Below are positions 23,350 through 31,397 of a stretch of 64,000 bases of DNA, in pieces. Location of the stretch: the NCBI RefSeq assembly GCF_022811725.1, contig NZ_CP094527.1, positions 6,944,001-7,008,000 on the forward strand, read 5' to 3'. The position numbers and the translations under genes are program-made. The notes beneath the pieces were generated by a model. It saw nothing but the letters and a program-made list of their open reading frames with translations. It made no database searches and was not told the DNA's origin. The first letter of the stretch is position 1, and every line of letters begins with the position of its first letter. This stretch comes from Mucilaginibacter sp. SMC90 (GTDB lineage: Bacteria; Bacteroidota; Bacteroidia; Sphingobacteriales; Sphingobacteriaceae).

Positions 23350-23545
23350 GTAAGAATCAAGACAGCAAGAGTCAAGAAAAAAGATACAAGACTGTAAGAG
23401 TCAGGATTCAAGACAAGAAAGTCGAGAGACAATAAAATAAGATTAAGAGACAGGACAGTTAGAGTCAAGAGACAAGACAACAAGAGCCAAAATGGAACGA
23501 GAATTCCTTCTTGCATCTTGATTCTTGACTTCTTGACTCTGAGGC
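23350..23545. repeat. Word-repeat hairpin upstream of hemE
   Basis: A long purine-rich left arm is made of about ten imperfect copies of the word AAGAGTCAAGAC (GAATCAAGACAGC, AGAGTCAAGAA, GAGTCAGGATTC and so on). A short right arm repeats the complement (TCTTGCATCTTGATTCTTGA, CTTCTTGACTC). The left arm is much longer than the right, which suggests expansion of the word on one side. Confidence 0.7.
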
Positions 23546-23565
23546 CTCCGGCCTCTCCATAAAAT

Positions 23566-24591
23566 ATGAGAGATTCGTTATTAATAAAAGCGGCATTTTC
23601 GGAGCAAACAGAACGCCCCCCGGTTTGGATGATGAGGCAGGCGGGCCGCTTTATGAAAGAGTATTGGGACATAAAAAACAAATACTCGTTCCTTGAAATG
23701 TGTAAAACACCGGAGATTGCTGCCGATGTTACCATGCTGCCTGTCGACCTGTTAGGCATCGACGGCGCTATCCTTTTTTCAGATATCCTGGTAACCGGCG
23801 AAGCCATGGGCGGCGACCTGAGCTTTAATGCAGGTGTCGGTCCGCTGTTTGCCAATCCGGTACGTACACAGGCCGATATTGATGCATTACAGACTGATGT
23901 ATTGGATAAACTGCAATACGTTGGCGATGCCATCAAAGTAATTCAGCAGCGTCTTGCCGGCCGCATCCCTTTGATCGGTTTTGCAGGCGCGCCGTTTACC
24001 GTAATGAGCTACCTGGTTGAAGGCGGATCATCAAAAGATTTCAAGCGTACCAAACTGATGCTGCACAATGAGCCCGAAATGGCCCATCAGCTGTTATCAA
24101 AAATAGCTACAGTTACGGCCGATTACCTGAACATGCAGATTGCAGCCGGCGTAAACGCCGTACAGATCTTTGACAGTTGGGCACAGGCTTTGGCATGGGA
24201 TGATTATAAAGAATTTAGTCACCGTTATATTGCAGAGATCATCAGCAAGCTGAACCGTAAAGATATCCCGGTGATCTCTTTCTGCAAAGGCAGCTCGGTT
24301 TTTGCACCGTTAATGGCCGAAGCTAAACCGGATGTGATTTCTATCGATTGGAACGTTGACCTGCTTGATATCAAGAAACGTTTACCGGCAGGTATAGCCG
24401 TACAGGGCAACCTTGATCCGCATATTCTTTATGCTGATAAAAAAGTAATTAAAGAACGCATCTACCGCCTGTTCGACCGTATGAAAGGCGAAAACGGCTT
24501 CATCTTTAACCTGGGTCACGGCATTATGCCCGATATCCCGTTTGATAATGTGAAGTACGCGGTTGAGGTGATAAAAGAATACAGGAACTAA
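23566..24591 (+). CDS. hemE: Uroporphyrinogen decarboxylase
   Basis: HemE removes four carboxyl groups from uroporphyrinogen III to give coproporphyrinogen III. The 341-residue protein shows the family signatures RPPVWMMRQAGRFMKEY near the N-terminus (substrate-binding Arg), the SDILV segment with catalytic Asp, GFAGAPFTVMSYLVEGG and FNLGHGIMPD near the end. It begins with the ATG at 23566 (MRDSLLIKAAF). It is co-directional with hemCD-hemB-hemL and is followed by a HemJ-like gene. Confidence 0.95.
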   Translation: MRDSLLIKAAFSEQTERPPVWMMRQAGRFMKEYWDIKNKYSFLEMCKTPEIAADVTMLPVDLLGIDGAILFSDILVTGEAMGGDLSFNAGVGPLFANPVRTQADIDALQTDVLDKLQYVGDAIKVIQQRLAGRIPLIGFAGAPFTVMSYLVEGGSSKDFKRTKLMLHNEPEMAHQLLSKIATVTADYLNMQIAAGVNAVQIFDSWAQALAWDDYKEFSHRYIAEIISKLNRKDIPVISFCKGSSVFAPLMAEAKPDVISIDWNVDLLDIKKRLPAGIAVQGNLDPHILYADKKVIKERIYRLFDRMKGENGFIFNLGHGIMPDIPFDNVKYAVEVIKEYRN

Positions 24592-24601
24592 GAATAACAG
24601 T

Positions 24602-24688
24602 ATGTCATTGCGAGCGATAGCGCGGCAATCGCGAACTATGCAAGTCACTCTGTAAAGTTCGCGATTGCTTCGTTCCTCGCAATGACAT
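24602..24688. repeat. REP-like palindrome between hemE and the hemJ-like gene
   Basis: The arms ATGTCATTGCGAGCGATAGC and CTTCGTTCCTCGCAATGACAT pair around GCGAACTATGCAAGTCACTC. The stem can also form from GCAATCGCGAACT and AGTTCGCGATTGC. Confidence 0.85.
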
Positions 24689-24699
24689 GAACTTACGGC

Positions 24700-25233
24700 A
24701 TGTACCAATACGTTCTCGCTATACACATCATTTTTGTAGTCTGCTGGATGGCGGGGCTGTTTTATATTGTGCGCTTATTTATCTATCATACCGAAGCGCA
24801 GGGTAAACCCGAGCCCGAACGCACCATACTTTCCAAACAATTTGAGATCATGGAAAGCAGGCTGTGGAACGTGATAGCCAAGCCATCCATGCTGCTTACC
24901 ATATTGGCGGGCTGTACTATGTTATATTTAAGCCCTGCATGGTTAAAAATGCCCTGGCTGCATATCAAATTAGCTTTTGTATTTGGCCTGGTAGGTTATC
25001 ACCATATTTGCGAATCCAAAATAAAGCAAATGCGCAAGGGCGTTTTCAAATGGACTTCCAGCCAGCTACGCCTCTGGAATGAGCTGGCCACTATTTTTCT
25101 TTTCGCCATTGTTTTCCTTGCTGTTAAGAAAGATGCTCTAAGCTGGGTATTCGGTGTGGTTGGGATAGTTTCTTTAGGGGTGATCTTAATGATTGCCGTG
25201 AAGATCTATAAGAGGTATAGGGAGAAGAAGTAG
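24700..25233 (+). CDS. hemJ: HemJ-like protoporphyrinogen IX oxidase (CopD/UPF0093 family)
   Basis: The 177-residue protein has four to five membrane helices and the conserved N-terminal histidine and arginine region of HemJ (YVLAIHIIFVVCWMAGLFYIVRLFIYH). Later it has a lysine-containing helix (WLHIKLAFVFGLVGYHHICE) and RLWNELATIFLFAIVFL. HemJ oxidises protoporphyrinogen IX to protoporphyrin IX in bacteria lacking HemG and HemY, and membrane histidines bind haem b. The position directly after hemE supports the haem role over general CopD function. The steps before and after it (coproporphyrinogen oxidase and ferrochelatase) are not in the window. Confidence 0.82.
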   Translation: MYQYVLAIHIIFVVCWMAGLFYIVRLFIYHTEAQGKPEPERTILSKQFEIMESRLWNVIAKPSMLLTILAGCTMLYLSPAWLKMPWLHIKLAFVFGLVGYHHICESKIKQMRKGVFKWTSSQLRLWNELATIFLFAIVFLAVKKDALSWVFGVVGIVSLGVILMIAVKIYKRYREKK

Positions 25234-25244
25234 GCAATTGTTAT

Positions 25245-25547
25245 CTATTGAAAAGCCTTATCATCCAATTTTATTTCCCCCTCCAATTCCAACAGTTTCT
25301 TCTGATTTTCTAAAATCGCAGATATATCCAATTCACGATCTTCTCTTTGATCTATTTGCCATTGCACAGGATCACCAAATGAAGATTCAGATGTAGTTCT
25401 GAAGTTCAAAATCTTCTCTTTGAGCGCTTCGCGGTTTATACTCGTAATTTCCGTATCTTTTTCCTCTATAATAAAATTAAGCTCTTTTGCTAACGCAATG
25501 ATTTTTGCGATACTTTCTTTATTATCAGATTTCAGGATCAATTCCAT
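25245..25547 (-). CDS. Small acidic protein, possible orphan antitoxin-like
   Basis: This 100-residue protein of unknown function has an N-terminal pattern (MELILKSDNKESIAKIIALAKELNF) and a C-terminal tail rich in Glu, Asp and Lys. Both are seen in many small Bacteroidota antitoxin-like proteins, but no toxin gene lies next to it. There is no signal peptide or membrane helix. It converges with the hemJ-like gene, with 11 bases between the stops. The function call is a guess from composition and size. Confidence 0.5.
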   Translation of the reverse strand: MELILKSDNKESIAKIIALAKELNFIIEEKDTEITSINREALKEKILNFRTTSESSFGDPVQWQIDQREDRELDISAILENQKKLLELEGEIKLDDKAFQ

Positions 25548-25637
25548 GATTTTTAGCTATTGGCGTTACTTAAAAATACAATAAATCATAACTGTTAACA
25601 AGTCAGATAAAGAAGGCACTCTCAAAACTAACCATCG

Positions 25638-25793
25638 ACACGAGGCGCCTACGGAGCCACTTTCCAATTAACTACTTGCTATAAACACGATACTCCTAAC
25701 GGAGTTTTGAAATTGCAATTTAATACCCCGGCGGGGTAACGTGTTTATAGAAAAGATTAAATCAATTTTAAGGGCTCCGGAGGTGCCTCGTAC
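25638..25793. repeat. Modular hairpin element E
   Basis: Outer arms CACGAGGCGCCTACGGAGCC and GGCTCCGGAGGTGCCTCG are near complements, and inner arms CTATAAACACG and CGTGTTTATAG are exact complements. Between them are ACTCCTAACGGAGT and ACCCCGGCGGGGT mini-hairpins. It is related to the element at 53087-53386. It lies in the 353-base gap before the sigma-factor gene, and I saw no promoter there. Confidence 0.75.
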
Positions 25794-25900
25794 TTTAAAA
25801 GCTATTCCCTATTTTGCATGCTGTTTACCTGATAAACTATTTATCAAAATATTTACATCCCCATGCAACCATTTACATCACTCTACCATCTTACTTATAA

Positions 25901-26473
25901 ATGATGTTTTTGGAACCTAAATATACCATTCACCAATTGATAGACCGCTGCCGGGCAGGCGAGCGGAAGGCACAGGAACTGCTTTACAAACAGTTCGCTT
26001 CAAAAATGCTGGGGGTATGCATGCGCTACGCTACCGACCGCATGGAGGCCGAGGATATGTTGCAGAATGGCTTTATAAGGGTTTTCAAAAAAATGGATGA
26101 TTACCGGGGCGACGGATCATTCGAGGGTTGGGTTAGGCGCATTATGGTTCACAGTTCAATTGAATACTACCGCAAGCATCATAAAATGATGCAAATGGTG
26201 GAGATTGACGAAGTCGGGCATGAGCCATCCGTTAACCCGATAGCTGCGGCCAACCTGGATGCAAAAGTGTTATTGGGTATGATACAGCAGCTTGCACCGG
26301 GGTATCGGATCGTGTTTAACCTTTATGCGCTGGAAGGTTACTCGCACAAGGAGATTGCAGAAATAGTGGGCATTACCGAGGGTGCCTCTAAATCGCAGCT
26401 ATCAAGGGCACGCACAATTTTGAAGGAACAAATTGCTAAAATGGAGGGCAAAAGTTATGGATATGCAGGATAA
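25901..26473 (+). CDS. ECF RNA polymerase sigma factor
   Basis: The 190-residue protein has sigma-70 region 2 (about 24-90: LLYKQFASKMLGVCMRYATDRMEAEDMLQNGFIRVFKKM) and region 4 (about 130-180: PGYRIVFNLYALEGYSHKEIAEIVGITEGASKSQLSRARTIL). There is no region 3 or N-terminal domain, so it is an extracytoplasmic-function sigma. It overlaps the next gene, a one-helix membrane protein that has the position and start pattern of an anti-sigma factor. It probably directs transcription of an envelope regulon, perhaps including its own operon. Confidence 0.92.
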   Translation: MMFLEPKYTIHQLIDRCRAGERKAQELLYKQFASKMLGVCMRYATDRMEAEDMLQNGFIRVFKKMDDYRGDGSFEGWVRRIMVHSSIEYYRKHHKMMQMVEIDEVGHEPSVNPIAAANLDAKVLLGMIQQLAPGYRIVFNLYALEGYSHKEIAEIVGITEGASKSQLSRARTILKEQIAKMEGKSYGYAG

Positions 26474-27254
26474 GGAACTGGACAGGCTGTTTCAACAAAA
26501 GCTTGATGACCTGGAGATACAACCATCGGCCGGTGTATGGCAGGGCATCAGCTCCGAACTAAACGCCGATAAGCGTAAAAGAACATTATTGCCTTTGCTG
26601 AGCGCAGCAGCAGGCGTTATATTGCTTATTACCGCAGGCATCCTGTTTATTCCGAAACAACCGGTTAAACATCATGATCATTCAACAGTAATAGTAAAAA
26701 CCCATCAACCGGTAAAACAACCCGTTGCAGTAAAAGTTGAGCCTGTGGTGCCTCCAGCCCCGGTTCAAAACAAAGTGCCTGCAAATCCGGTTATAGCTCC
26801 TGTTAACAATATAGCGCAGGTTAATAAACGTAATAAAACTAAACCCAATTTGACACCATCTGCACAACAGCCTGTAGTTACTGCCCAACCACCTGCAACT
26901 GCCCATGCAGATGAACCCTTATTGGCAAATGCCCCTGCCGCAGATTATCATGTTGTTAAAACCGATGCCCCGGATACAGCAACAAGGACCAGCCCGAAAT
27001 CGGCCATTATTAATAATGAAAAAACACAGCCTGTATTAATTGCGCAAACACCTGCCCAACCGGCCCCTGCAACTGCCAAACATGTAAAAAAACGCCGTAT
27101 TCGCAGCCTTGGTGATGTTTTTAATGTGGTTATTGCTGCTGTTGATAAACGTAAAGACAAAGTGATTGAATTTAGCAATACCGACGAAGATGATGCCACC
27201 ATTACCGGCTTAAACCTGGGGTTCATCAAAGTAAAAAAGGACAAAGACAAATAG
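26457..27254 (+). CDS. Single-pass membrane protein, probable anti-sigma factor
   Basis: I choose ATG 26457 (MDMQDKELDRLFQQKLDDLEIQPSAGVWQGISSEL), which overlaps the sigma gene's last 17 bases. A short cytoplasmic N-terminus of the kind seen in Bacteroidota sigma-operon proteins is followed by one membrane helix (about 43-62). A long Pro/Ala/Val/Lys-rich periplasmic stretch then leads to a basic C-terminal block (KHVKKRRIRSLGDVFNVVIAAVDKRKDK). The ordering suggests that it holds the sigma factor at the membrane. It is not a classical zinc-binding anti-sigma (no HxxxCxxC motif), so the mechanism is unknown. Confidence 0.75.
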   Translation: MDMQDKELDRLFQQKLDDLEIQPSAGVWQGISSELNADKRKRTLLPLLSAAAGVILLITAGILFIPKQPVKHHDHSTVIVKTHQPVKQPVAVKVEPVVPPAPVQNKVPANPVIAPVNNIAQVNKRNKTKPNLTPSAQQPVVTAQPPATAHADEPLLANAPAADYHVVKTDAPDTATRTSPKSAIINNEKTQPVLIAQTPAQPAPATAKHVKKRRIRSLGDVFNVVIAAVDKRKDKVIEFSNTDEDDATITGLNLGFIKVKKDKDK

Positions 27255-27285
27255 AATTTAGAAAACGATAGAAATACCACATTAT

Positions 27286-28116
27286 ATGAAACGCCTTATT
27301 TTTACCATCACAATATGCCTTGCCGCAAGTTTTGTTTTTGCTCAAAACACACCGGCCGATTCTGCACAAAACACGTCAGACACCACGACTCATAAAAAGC
27401 ACGTTAAAGTAAAACTTGGCTTTGGCGATGATGTAACACAGGTTAATATCAACAATGATGAGCCTGACACTGCATATCACGCGCACAAAGCTCCGGGCTT
27501 TTCGTTTGGAGTTACTTTTTCAAGGATCGATCTGGGCTTTGCTACTCTGATTGATAACGGCAGCTTTACCTTGTCAAATAAGAACAAGTTCCTGAGCTAC
27601 CGCCAATGGAAAACAAGCAATTTTGGTTTTGATGTGCTGCAATTTGGCTATCGCTTTAACAGCGCCTTTAAAATTTATGTATCCGGCGGGTTCGATTGGA
27701 CACACATCCGCCTGCGTGATGATATCACCATACAACGCAACGCACCGGTGTTAACTTATACACAAGACAGCATTCACTACAGTAAAAATCGCTTCTCATC
27801 AACCTATCTCCGTATCCCCCTATCGTTTTACTACCGAAGCCATGAAGACGACCGCGGAAATTATTTCAGGCTGGTTGCAGGTCCGGAGATTGGCATCTTG
27901 CTTAACGGCCGCGTAAAGCAGATCAGTGATGAAAATGGCAAACAGAAATTCAATGATGATTATCACTTTGCCAAACTGCGTAAAGGTGTATTTGTACGCA
28001 TGGGTTATGGCATAATGGGCCTGTATGCCAAATACTACTTCAACGATATGTTTGAAAACAGCCCCGATCAAAAAGGCCTCAGAAACTTTTCATTTGGATT
28101 AACTTTTGGCTTCTGA
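27286..28116 (+). CDS. Outer-membrane beta-barrel protein
   Basis: The 276-residue protein has a signal peptide (MKRLIFTITICLAASFVFAQ), a short Ser/Thr/Asp linker and then repeated amphipathic strands ending in aromatic residues (FGFDVLQFGYRFNS, FKIYVSGGFDWTHI, LRIPLSFYYRS). The C-terminus NFSFGLTFGF ends in phenylalanine, as barrels do. It is the third gene of the sigma/anti-sigma operon, 31 bases after the previous stop. It may be the envelope component whose state is monitored or controlled by the sigma factor. Confidence 0.85.
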   Translation: MKRLIFTITICLAASFVFAQNTPADSAQNTSDTTTHKKHVKVKLGFGDDVTQVNINNDEPDTAYHAHKAPGFSFGVTFSRIDLGFATLIDNGSFTLSNKNKFLSYRQWKTSNFGFDVLQFGYRFNSAFKIYVSGGFDWTHIRLRDDITIQRNAPVLTYTQDSIHYSKNRFSSTYLRIPLSFYYRSHEDDRGNYFRLVAGPEIGILLNGRVKQISDENGKQKFNDDYHFAKLRKGVFVRMGYGIMGLYAKYYFNDMFENSPDQKGLRNFSFGLTFGF

Positions 28117-28119
28117 CCG

Positions 28120-28300
28120 TTGATTTATTTGATTGCGTTGATTTCGCTGATTCTGTCCTCATTTGTAGTGATTAAATAGATTTAAGCTACGATGATTTTG
28201 AGCAATCAAAACCCGCACGATAAAAACATCAACGAAATCAGCGGAATCAAGAAAGGAATCAATGGTAAAAAATCAACGCAATCAACGTAATCATAAGCAT
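28120..28300. repeat. Word-repeat hairpin before the ABC ATPase gene
   Basis: The left arm repeats the word GTTGATTTCGCTGATT (GTTGATTTATTTGATTGC, GTTGATTTCGCTGATTCTG). The right arm repeats the complement (ACATCAACGAAATCAGCGG, AATCAACGCAATCAACG, TAATCATAAGCATCAACGG). It occupies nearly all of the space between the two genes. Confidence 0.7.
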
Positions 28301-28322
28301 CAACGGTTTATCTTTGCCCCTG

Positions 28323-29321
28323 ATGTCAGAGATTCCTTTTTTGCAGGCGGTTGCAGTAAGTAAAATATACCCCGGGAAACAACAAGCCGGTGTAAAAAAA
28401 ACCGGACTGGTCATTGAGCCGGGTAAGATCACAGCTATAATTGGCGAAAGCGGGAGCGGTAAAAGCACTTTACTCCGGTTGTTATATGGTCTGCTTTCTC
28501 CCGATGAAGGTACTGTTTACTTTAAGGGCGAACGCATTTGGGGCCCTGAAGAAAAACTGATCCCCGGTCATGATGCCATGAAAATGGTGACCCAGCATAC
28601 CGACGATCTTAACCTGTTTGCCAAGGTTTGGGATAACGTGGCAGCCATGCTTCCCGCAACCAACCTCAAAGCCAAACAGGAAAAAACCGAAAGAGTACTT
28701 AAGCAGTTGAACATGCTTGCCATGGCCGATAAGCGTGTGGCGGACCTGAGCGGAGGCGAAAAGCAACGTGTTGCTATTGCCCGTGCCATCATCACCCATC
28801 CGCAGGTATTACTGCTCGACGAACCGTTTAACCAGGTAGATACTTCGTTCAGGGAAGGCTTGCAGCACGATATCAGGCAAATAGTTAAAGAAACCGGGCT
28901 AACGGTGATCATGGTATCGCATGATCCTGCCGAAGTGCTCTCGATGGCCGATGAGCTCATTGTTCTTAATAAAGGCGAAATAGTGGAGCACGGTGCACCT
29001 AAATCCCTATATAAGCATCCTAAATTCCTCTATACAGCCCAACTTTTGAGCAATTGCAACGTACTTAACGCAGCCGAAGCCCACCTTTGCGGTATTGAGA
29101 TATCAAAGGAATATGCCGTTATTTATCCTGAACAGATCAAAATAAAACTGATAGCCGCAGTAAAAAGCTGGGTTGTGAAGCAGGTATTGTTTAAAGGTTT
29201 TTATGAGGATCTGATCCTTGAACATGACGGTATTATTCTGCGGGTTTTGAGTGAAGAGACAGGGAAATATACTGAAGGAGATTTTGTGGCGGTAAGGGTA
29301 GAAAAGTATCTGGAGTATTAG
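28323..29321 (+). CDS. ABC transporter ATP-binding protein
   Basis: The 332-residue ATPase has Walker A GESGSGKST (41-49), Q-loop QHTDD, signature LSGGE (142-146), Walker B LLLDEP (163-168) and H-loop MVSHDP. The C-terminal 100 residues (from about 230) resemble the TOBE-containing tail of importer ATPases of the Fbp/Pot/Mal group. No permease or binding protein is adjacent, so the substrate is unknown. ATG 28323 is preferred over the upstream TTG at 28314. A TATCTTTG box (28309-28316) ends only six bases before this ATG, so the transcript would be nearly leaderless if it is used. Confidence 0.9.
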   Translation: MSEIPFLQAVAVSKIYPGKQQAGVKKTGLVIEPGKITAIIGESGSGKSTLLRLLYGLLSPDEGTVYFKGERIWGPEEKLIPGHDAMKMVTQHTDDLNLFAKVWDNVAAMLPATNLKAKQEKTERVLKQLNMLAMADKRVADLSGGEKQRVAIARAIITHPQVLLLDEPFNQVDTSFREGLQHDIRQIVKETGLTVIMVSHDPAEVLSMADELIVLNKGEIVEHGAPKSLYKHPKFLYTAQLLSNCNVLNAAEAHLCGIEISKEYAVIYPEQIKIKLIAAVKSWVVKQVLFKGFYEDLILEHDGIILRVLSEETGKYTEGDFVAVRVEKYLEY

Positions 29322-29390
29322 TAGAAAACTCGTTACCAAACTTCCGATTAAGGGTAAGAATATACTTTAGTTGTAAATAACTAACATTGG

Positions 29391-29646
29391 CCCGCTCAAT
29401 CGCCGCGGGGTGGCTGTTACTTTTGTCTTGACACAAAAGTAACCAAAAAGTCAAGTCAGCAGATAGGCTTCTTTGCGCTCAAGGCCTTTGCCCTGCAAAC
29501 CGGGCAGAACCACGGGCTGCAATTATTTTGCCCTGCTGCGCTCGCACTTTCCTCTCGCTTCTGCAAAAACTTGCTATGCCCTTTCCTGCGCGCAAGGCCA
29601 CCATTGTTCTGCCCGCTTTCGCCCGAAGCTTACCTGCTGACGGGGA
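29391..29646 (+). repeat. 255-bp dispersed repeat, copy 2
   Basis: This is the inverted partner of 13634-13886. It starts in GGCCCGCTCAATCGCCGCGG, contains the palindrome ACTTTTGTCTTGACACAAAAGT at about 29412-29433, and ends TTACCTGCTGACGGGG. Base differences from copy 1 are scattered over the whole length. It fills most of the 412-base gap between the ABC ATPase gene and the small secreted protein gene. Confidence 0.85.
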
Positions 29647-29672
29647 CAGAAAAGGAATTTCCTACAAAAAAC

Positions 29673-29710
29673 AAACCGGCGCCATACCTCGCGTTGGCAA
29701 CCGGTTTTTT
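29673..29710. terminator. Terminator between convergent genes
   Basis: The stem AAACCGG/CCGGTTT encloses about 22 bases with an inner GCGCC/TGGC-like pairing. It is followed by TTTT on the plus strand and by GTTTTTTG on the minus strand, so it can serve the ABC ATPase gene and, less directly, the small secreted protein gene. Confidence 0.6.
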
Positions 29711-29733
29711 AAACGTATATTTAAAAAAAGGTC

Positions 29734-30045
29734 TTAATTTCTTAAATTGAGGCTAAGCATTACCAGGTTTTTATTTTCGATATAGGCGGTACGCTCGTTC
29801 AGCCTTTCTAATATCTGATCAAGGGCAAGACGGGTCTTTTGCTTTTTGATATTGAGTTTGCTGTAAACCGTTTCTTCGTATATCAGCTTGTTATTATCAT
29901 TATAAAACTTAACAGTTTGCACGCGTGGTAAATTCACGTTGTGTTCAACCACCCAAAAACCGTGTGCGCTTGCTATTTTATTCTGAGCCTGCACTGCAGC
30001 TGCTGCAAATGCCAGGATGCAAATTGTGATAATTAATTTTTTCAT
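29734..30045 (-). CDS. Small secreted protein divergent from the second LytS/LytTR operon
   Basis: The 103-residue protein has a clear signal peptide (MKKLIITICILAFAAAAVQAQ) and a mature part of about 82 residues with no recognised domain. The first half suggests beta structure (GFWVVEHNVNLPRVQTVKFYND) and the second half a basic helix (LNIKKQKTRLALDQILERLNER). It is periplasmic or surface-exposed. The gene points away from a LytS/LytTR operon and shares a promoter region with inverted GTTCGTCGTAA words that resemble LytTR sites, so it is probably a target of that regulator. Confidence 0.8.
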   Translation of the reverse strand: MKKLIITICILAFAAAAVQAQNKIASAHGFWVVEHNVNLPRVQTVKFYNDNNKLIYEETVYSKLNIKKQKTRLALDQILERLNERTAYIENKNLVMLSLNLRN

Positions 30046-30124
30046 GGCGTTATTTTTAATTGATGAACTAAAACTAACAGCATATTAAACAGGATGAAAA
30101 CAACATAGGCACACTACCCACCAG

Positions 30125-30232
30125 TTACGACGAACCGCATGATAATGCGATGAACAAACTTTTAATTACAAAAAGTTATAGGAGCAGCCTCCTACTTGTA
30201 GTTCGTCATCAAATGATTGCAGTTCGTCGTAA
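30125..30232. promoter_or_regulatory. Candidate LytTR binding sites in a divergent promoter region
   Basis: On the plus strand GTAGTTCGT (30198) and GCAGTTCGT (30219) are direct repeats whose starts are 21 bases apart, that is 9-bp sites with a 12-base gap, the usual LytTR spacing. On the minus strand GTTCAT (from 30155) and GTTCGT (from 30135) form a similar pair about 20 bases apart. The outer words TTACGACGAAC (30125-30135) and GTTCGTCGTAA (30222-30232) are exact inverted repeats. One pair faces each divergent gene. Confidence 0.5.
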
Positions 30233-30281
30233 TTCGACTTAAAAACAATTCAATTAAACTGTTTTGCAGTAAATTAGCTAT

Positions 30282-31397
30282 ATGAATAATGGTTTCGATC
30301 TGATGCTCAATAATGTTAAGCTGCCACGTTTCTGGCAGCACGTGATATTTTGGGTAATCGTATCGTTTTTCATTACCACGCTTTATTCATTCCAAACCAA
30401 TTTTTGGGTATCATTTCGTAATAACCTTTTGTACATGCCCATTCAAATTGCTTACTACTATGCCATTGCCTATTGGCTGGTACCCAGGTATGTTTTTGAA
30501 AAGCGATATGTGATGTTCTTCCTGATGCTGATACCGCTTGTTTTTGCGTGTATGTTTATAAGCCGCACAATAGGGATCTTTTTTGTTACCCCATACCTGA
30601 TCCGGGTGATGCGCGTAACCGATGCGGATTACATAGCATCTACCCATCGTCCGTTTCTTGAACAACTAATGGACGGACAAAGCCTTGTAAACTCATTTAA
30701 AGGGACCAACCTATTCATAGGCTTTGTACTCGCAATCAAACTGTTTAAAATGTGGTACGAGCGCAAACAGGCAGCCCTTGAAGCCGAGCTTAATGCGCTG
30801 AAAGCCCAGATACATCCGCATTTTTTATTTAATACGCTTAATAACCTTTACTCTTTGAGCCTCAATAACTCACCGAAATCGCCGCAGGCCATTATTGGTC
30901 TGTCGGATCTGTTGCGGTATATGCTTTATGAATGCTCGGATAATGAAGTTTCATTAGAGAAGGAAGTGTTTATGATGCAGCAATATGTAAAGCTCGAAAA
31001 ACTTCGCTATGAGGAGCGCATTGATATCAACTTTACCATCACCGGTAATTTGAAAGACAAAACCATAGCTCCGCTGCTGATCTTGCCTTTTATCGAAAAC
31101 GCTTTTAAACACGGCACCAGCGAACAGATCGGCGCTACCTGGATCAATATTGATATCAGTGTTACGCTAAACCACTTTAAACTAAAGGTAGCCAACAGCA
31201 AACCCGAACACCCCGTTGAGGCAGGTAATACGCCGGGCCATATCGGGTTAAAAAACGTAACCAAAAGGCTCAACCTGCTTTACCCTCATACTTCGCGCCT
31301 GAAGATCGTAAACGAAGAGGATACCTTTTTCGTGGCGCTTGATCTCGATCTGAAAACTGTAAAGCAAACTGTAACTCCACAAATGGTAACCGCATGA
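30282..31397 (+). CDS. LytS-type sensor histidine kinase
   Basis: The 371-residue kinase has four predicted membrane helices in the first 160 residues. A His_kinase domain follows with QIHPHFLFNTLNNLYSL and an ATP-binding region with LLILPFIENAFKHG and PGHIGLKNVTKRLNLLY. It resembles the kinase at 11672-12736 in layout but not closely in sequence. Its stop overlaps the start of the regulator (ATGA). LytTR-like repeats lie about 50-85 bases upstream, which suggests autoregulation. Confidence 0.92.
   Translation: MNNGFDLMLNNVKLPRFWQHVIFWVIVSFFITTLYSFQTNFWVSFRNNLLYMPIQIAYYYAIAYWLVPRYVFEKRYVMFFLMLIPLVFACMFISRTIGIFFVTPYLIRVMRVTDADYIASTHRPFLEQLMDGQSLVNSFKGTNLFIGFVLAIKLFKMWYERKQAALEAELNALKAQIHPHFLFNTLNNLYSLSLNNSPKSPQAIIGLSDLLRYMLYECSDNEVSLEKEVFMMQQYVKLEKLRYEERIDINFTITGNLKDKTIAPLLILPFIENAFKHGTSEQIGATWINIDISVTLNHFKLKVANSKPEHPVEAGNTPGHIGLKNVTKRLNLLYPHTSRLKIVNEEDTFFVALDLDLKTVKQTVTPQMVTA

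Noticed and set aside
25245..25547. Complete toxin-antitoxin pair
   Set aside because: Only an antitoxin-like small protein is present; the neighbouring gene is the hemJ-like membrane protein on the other strand.
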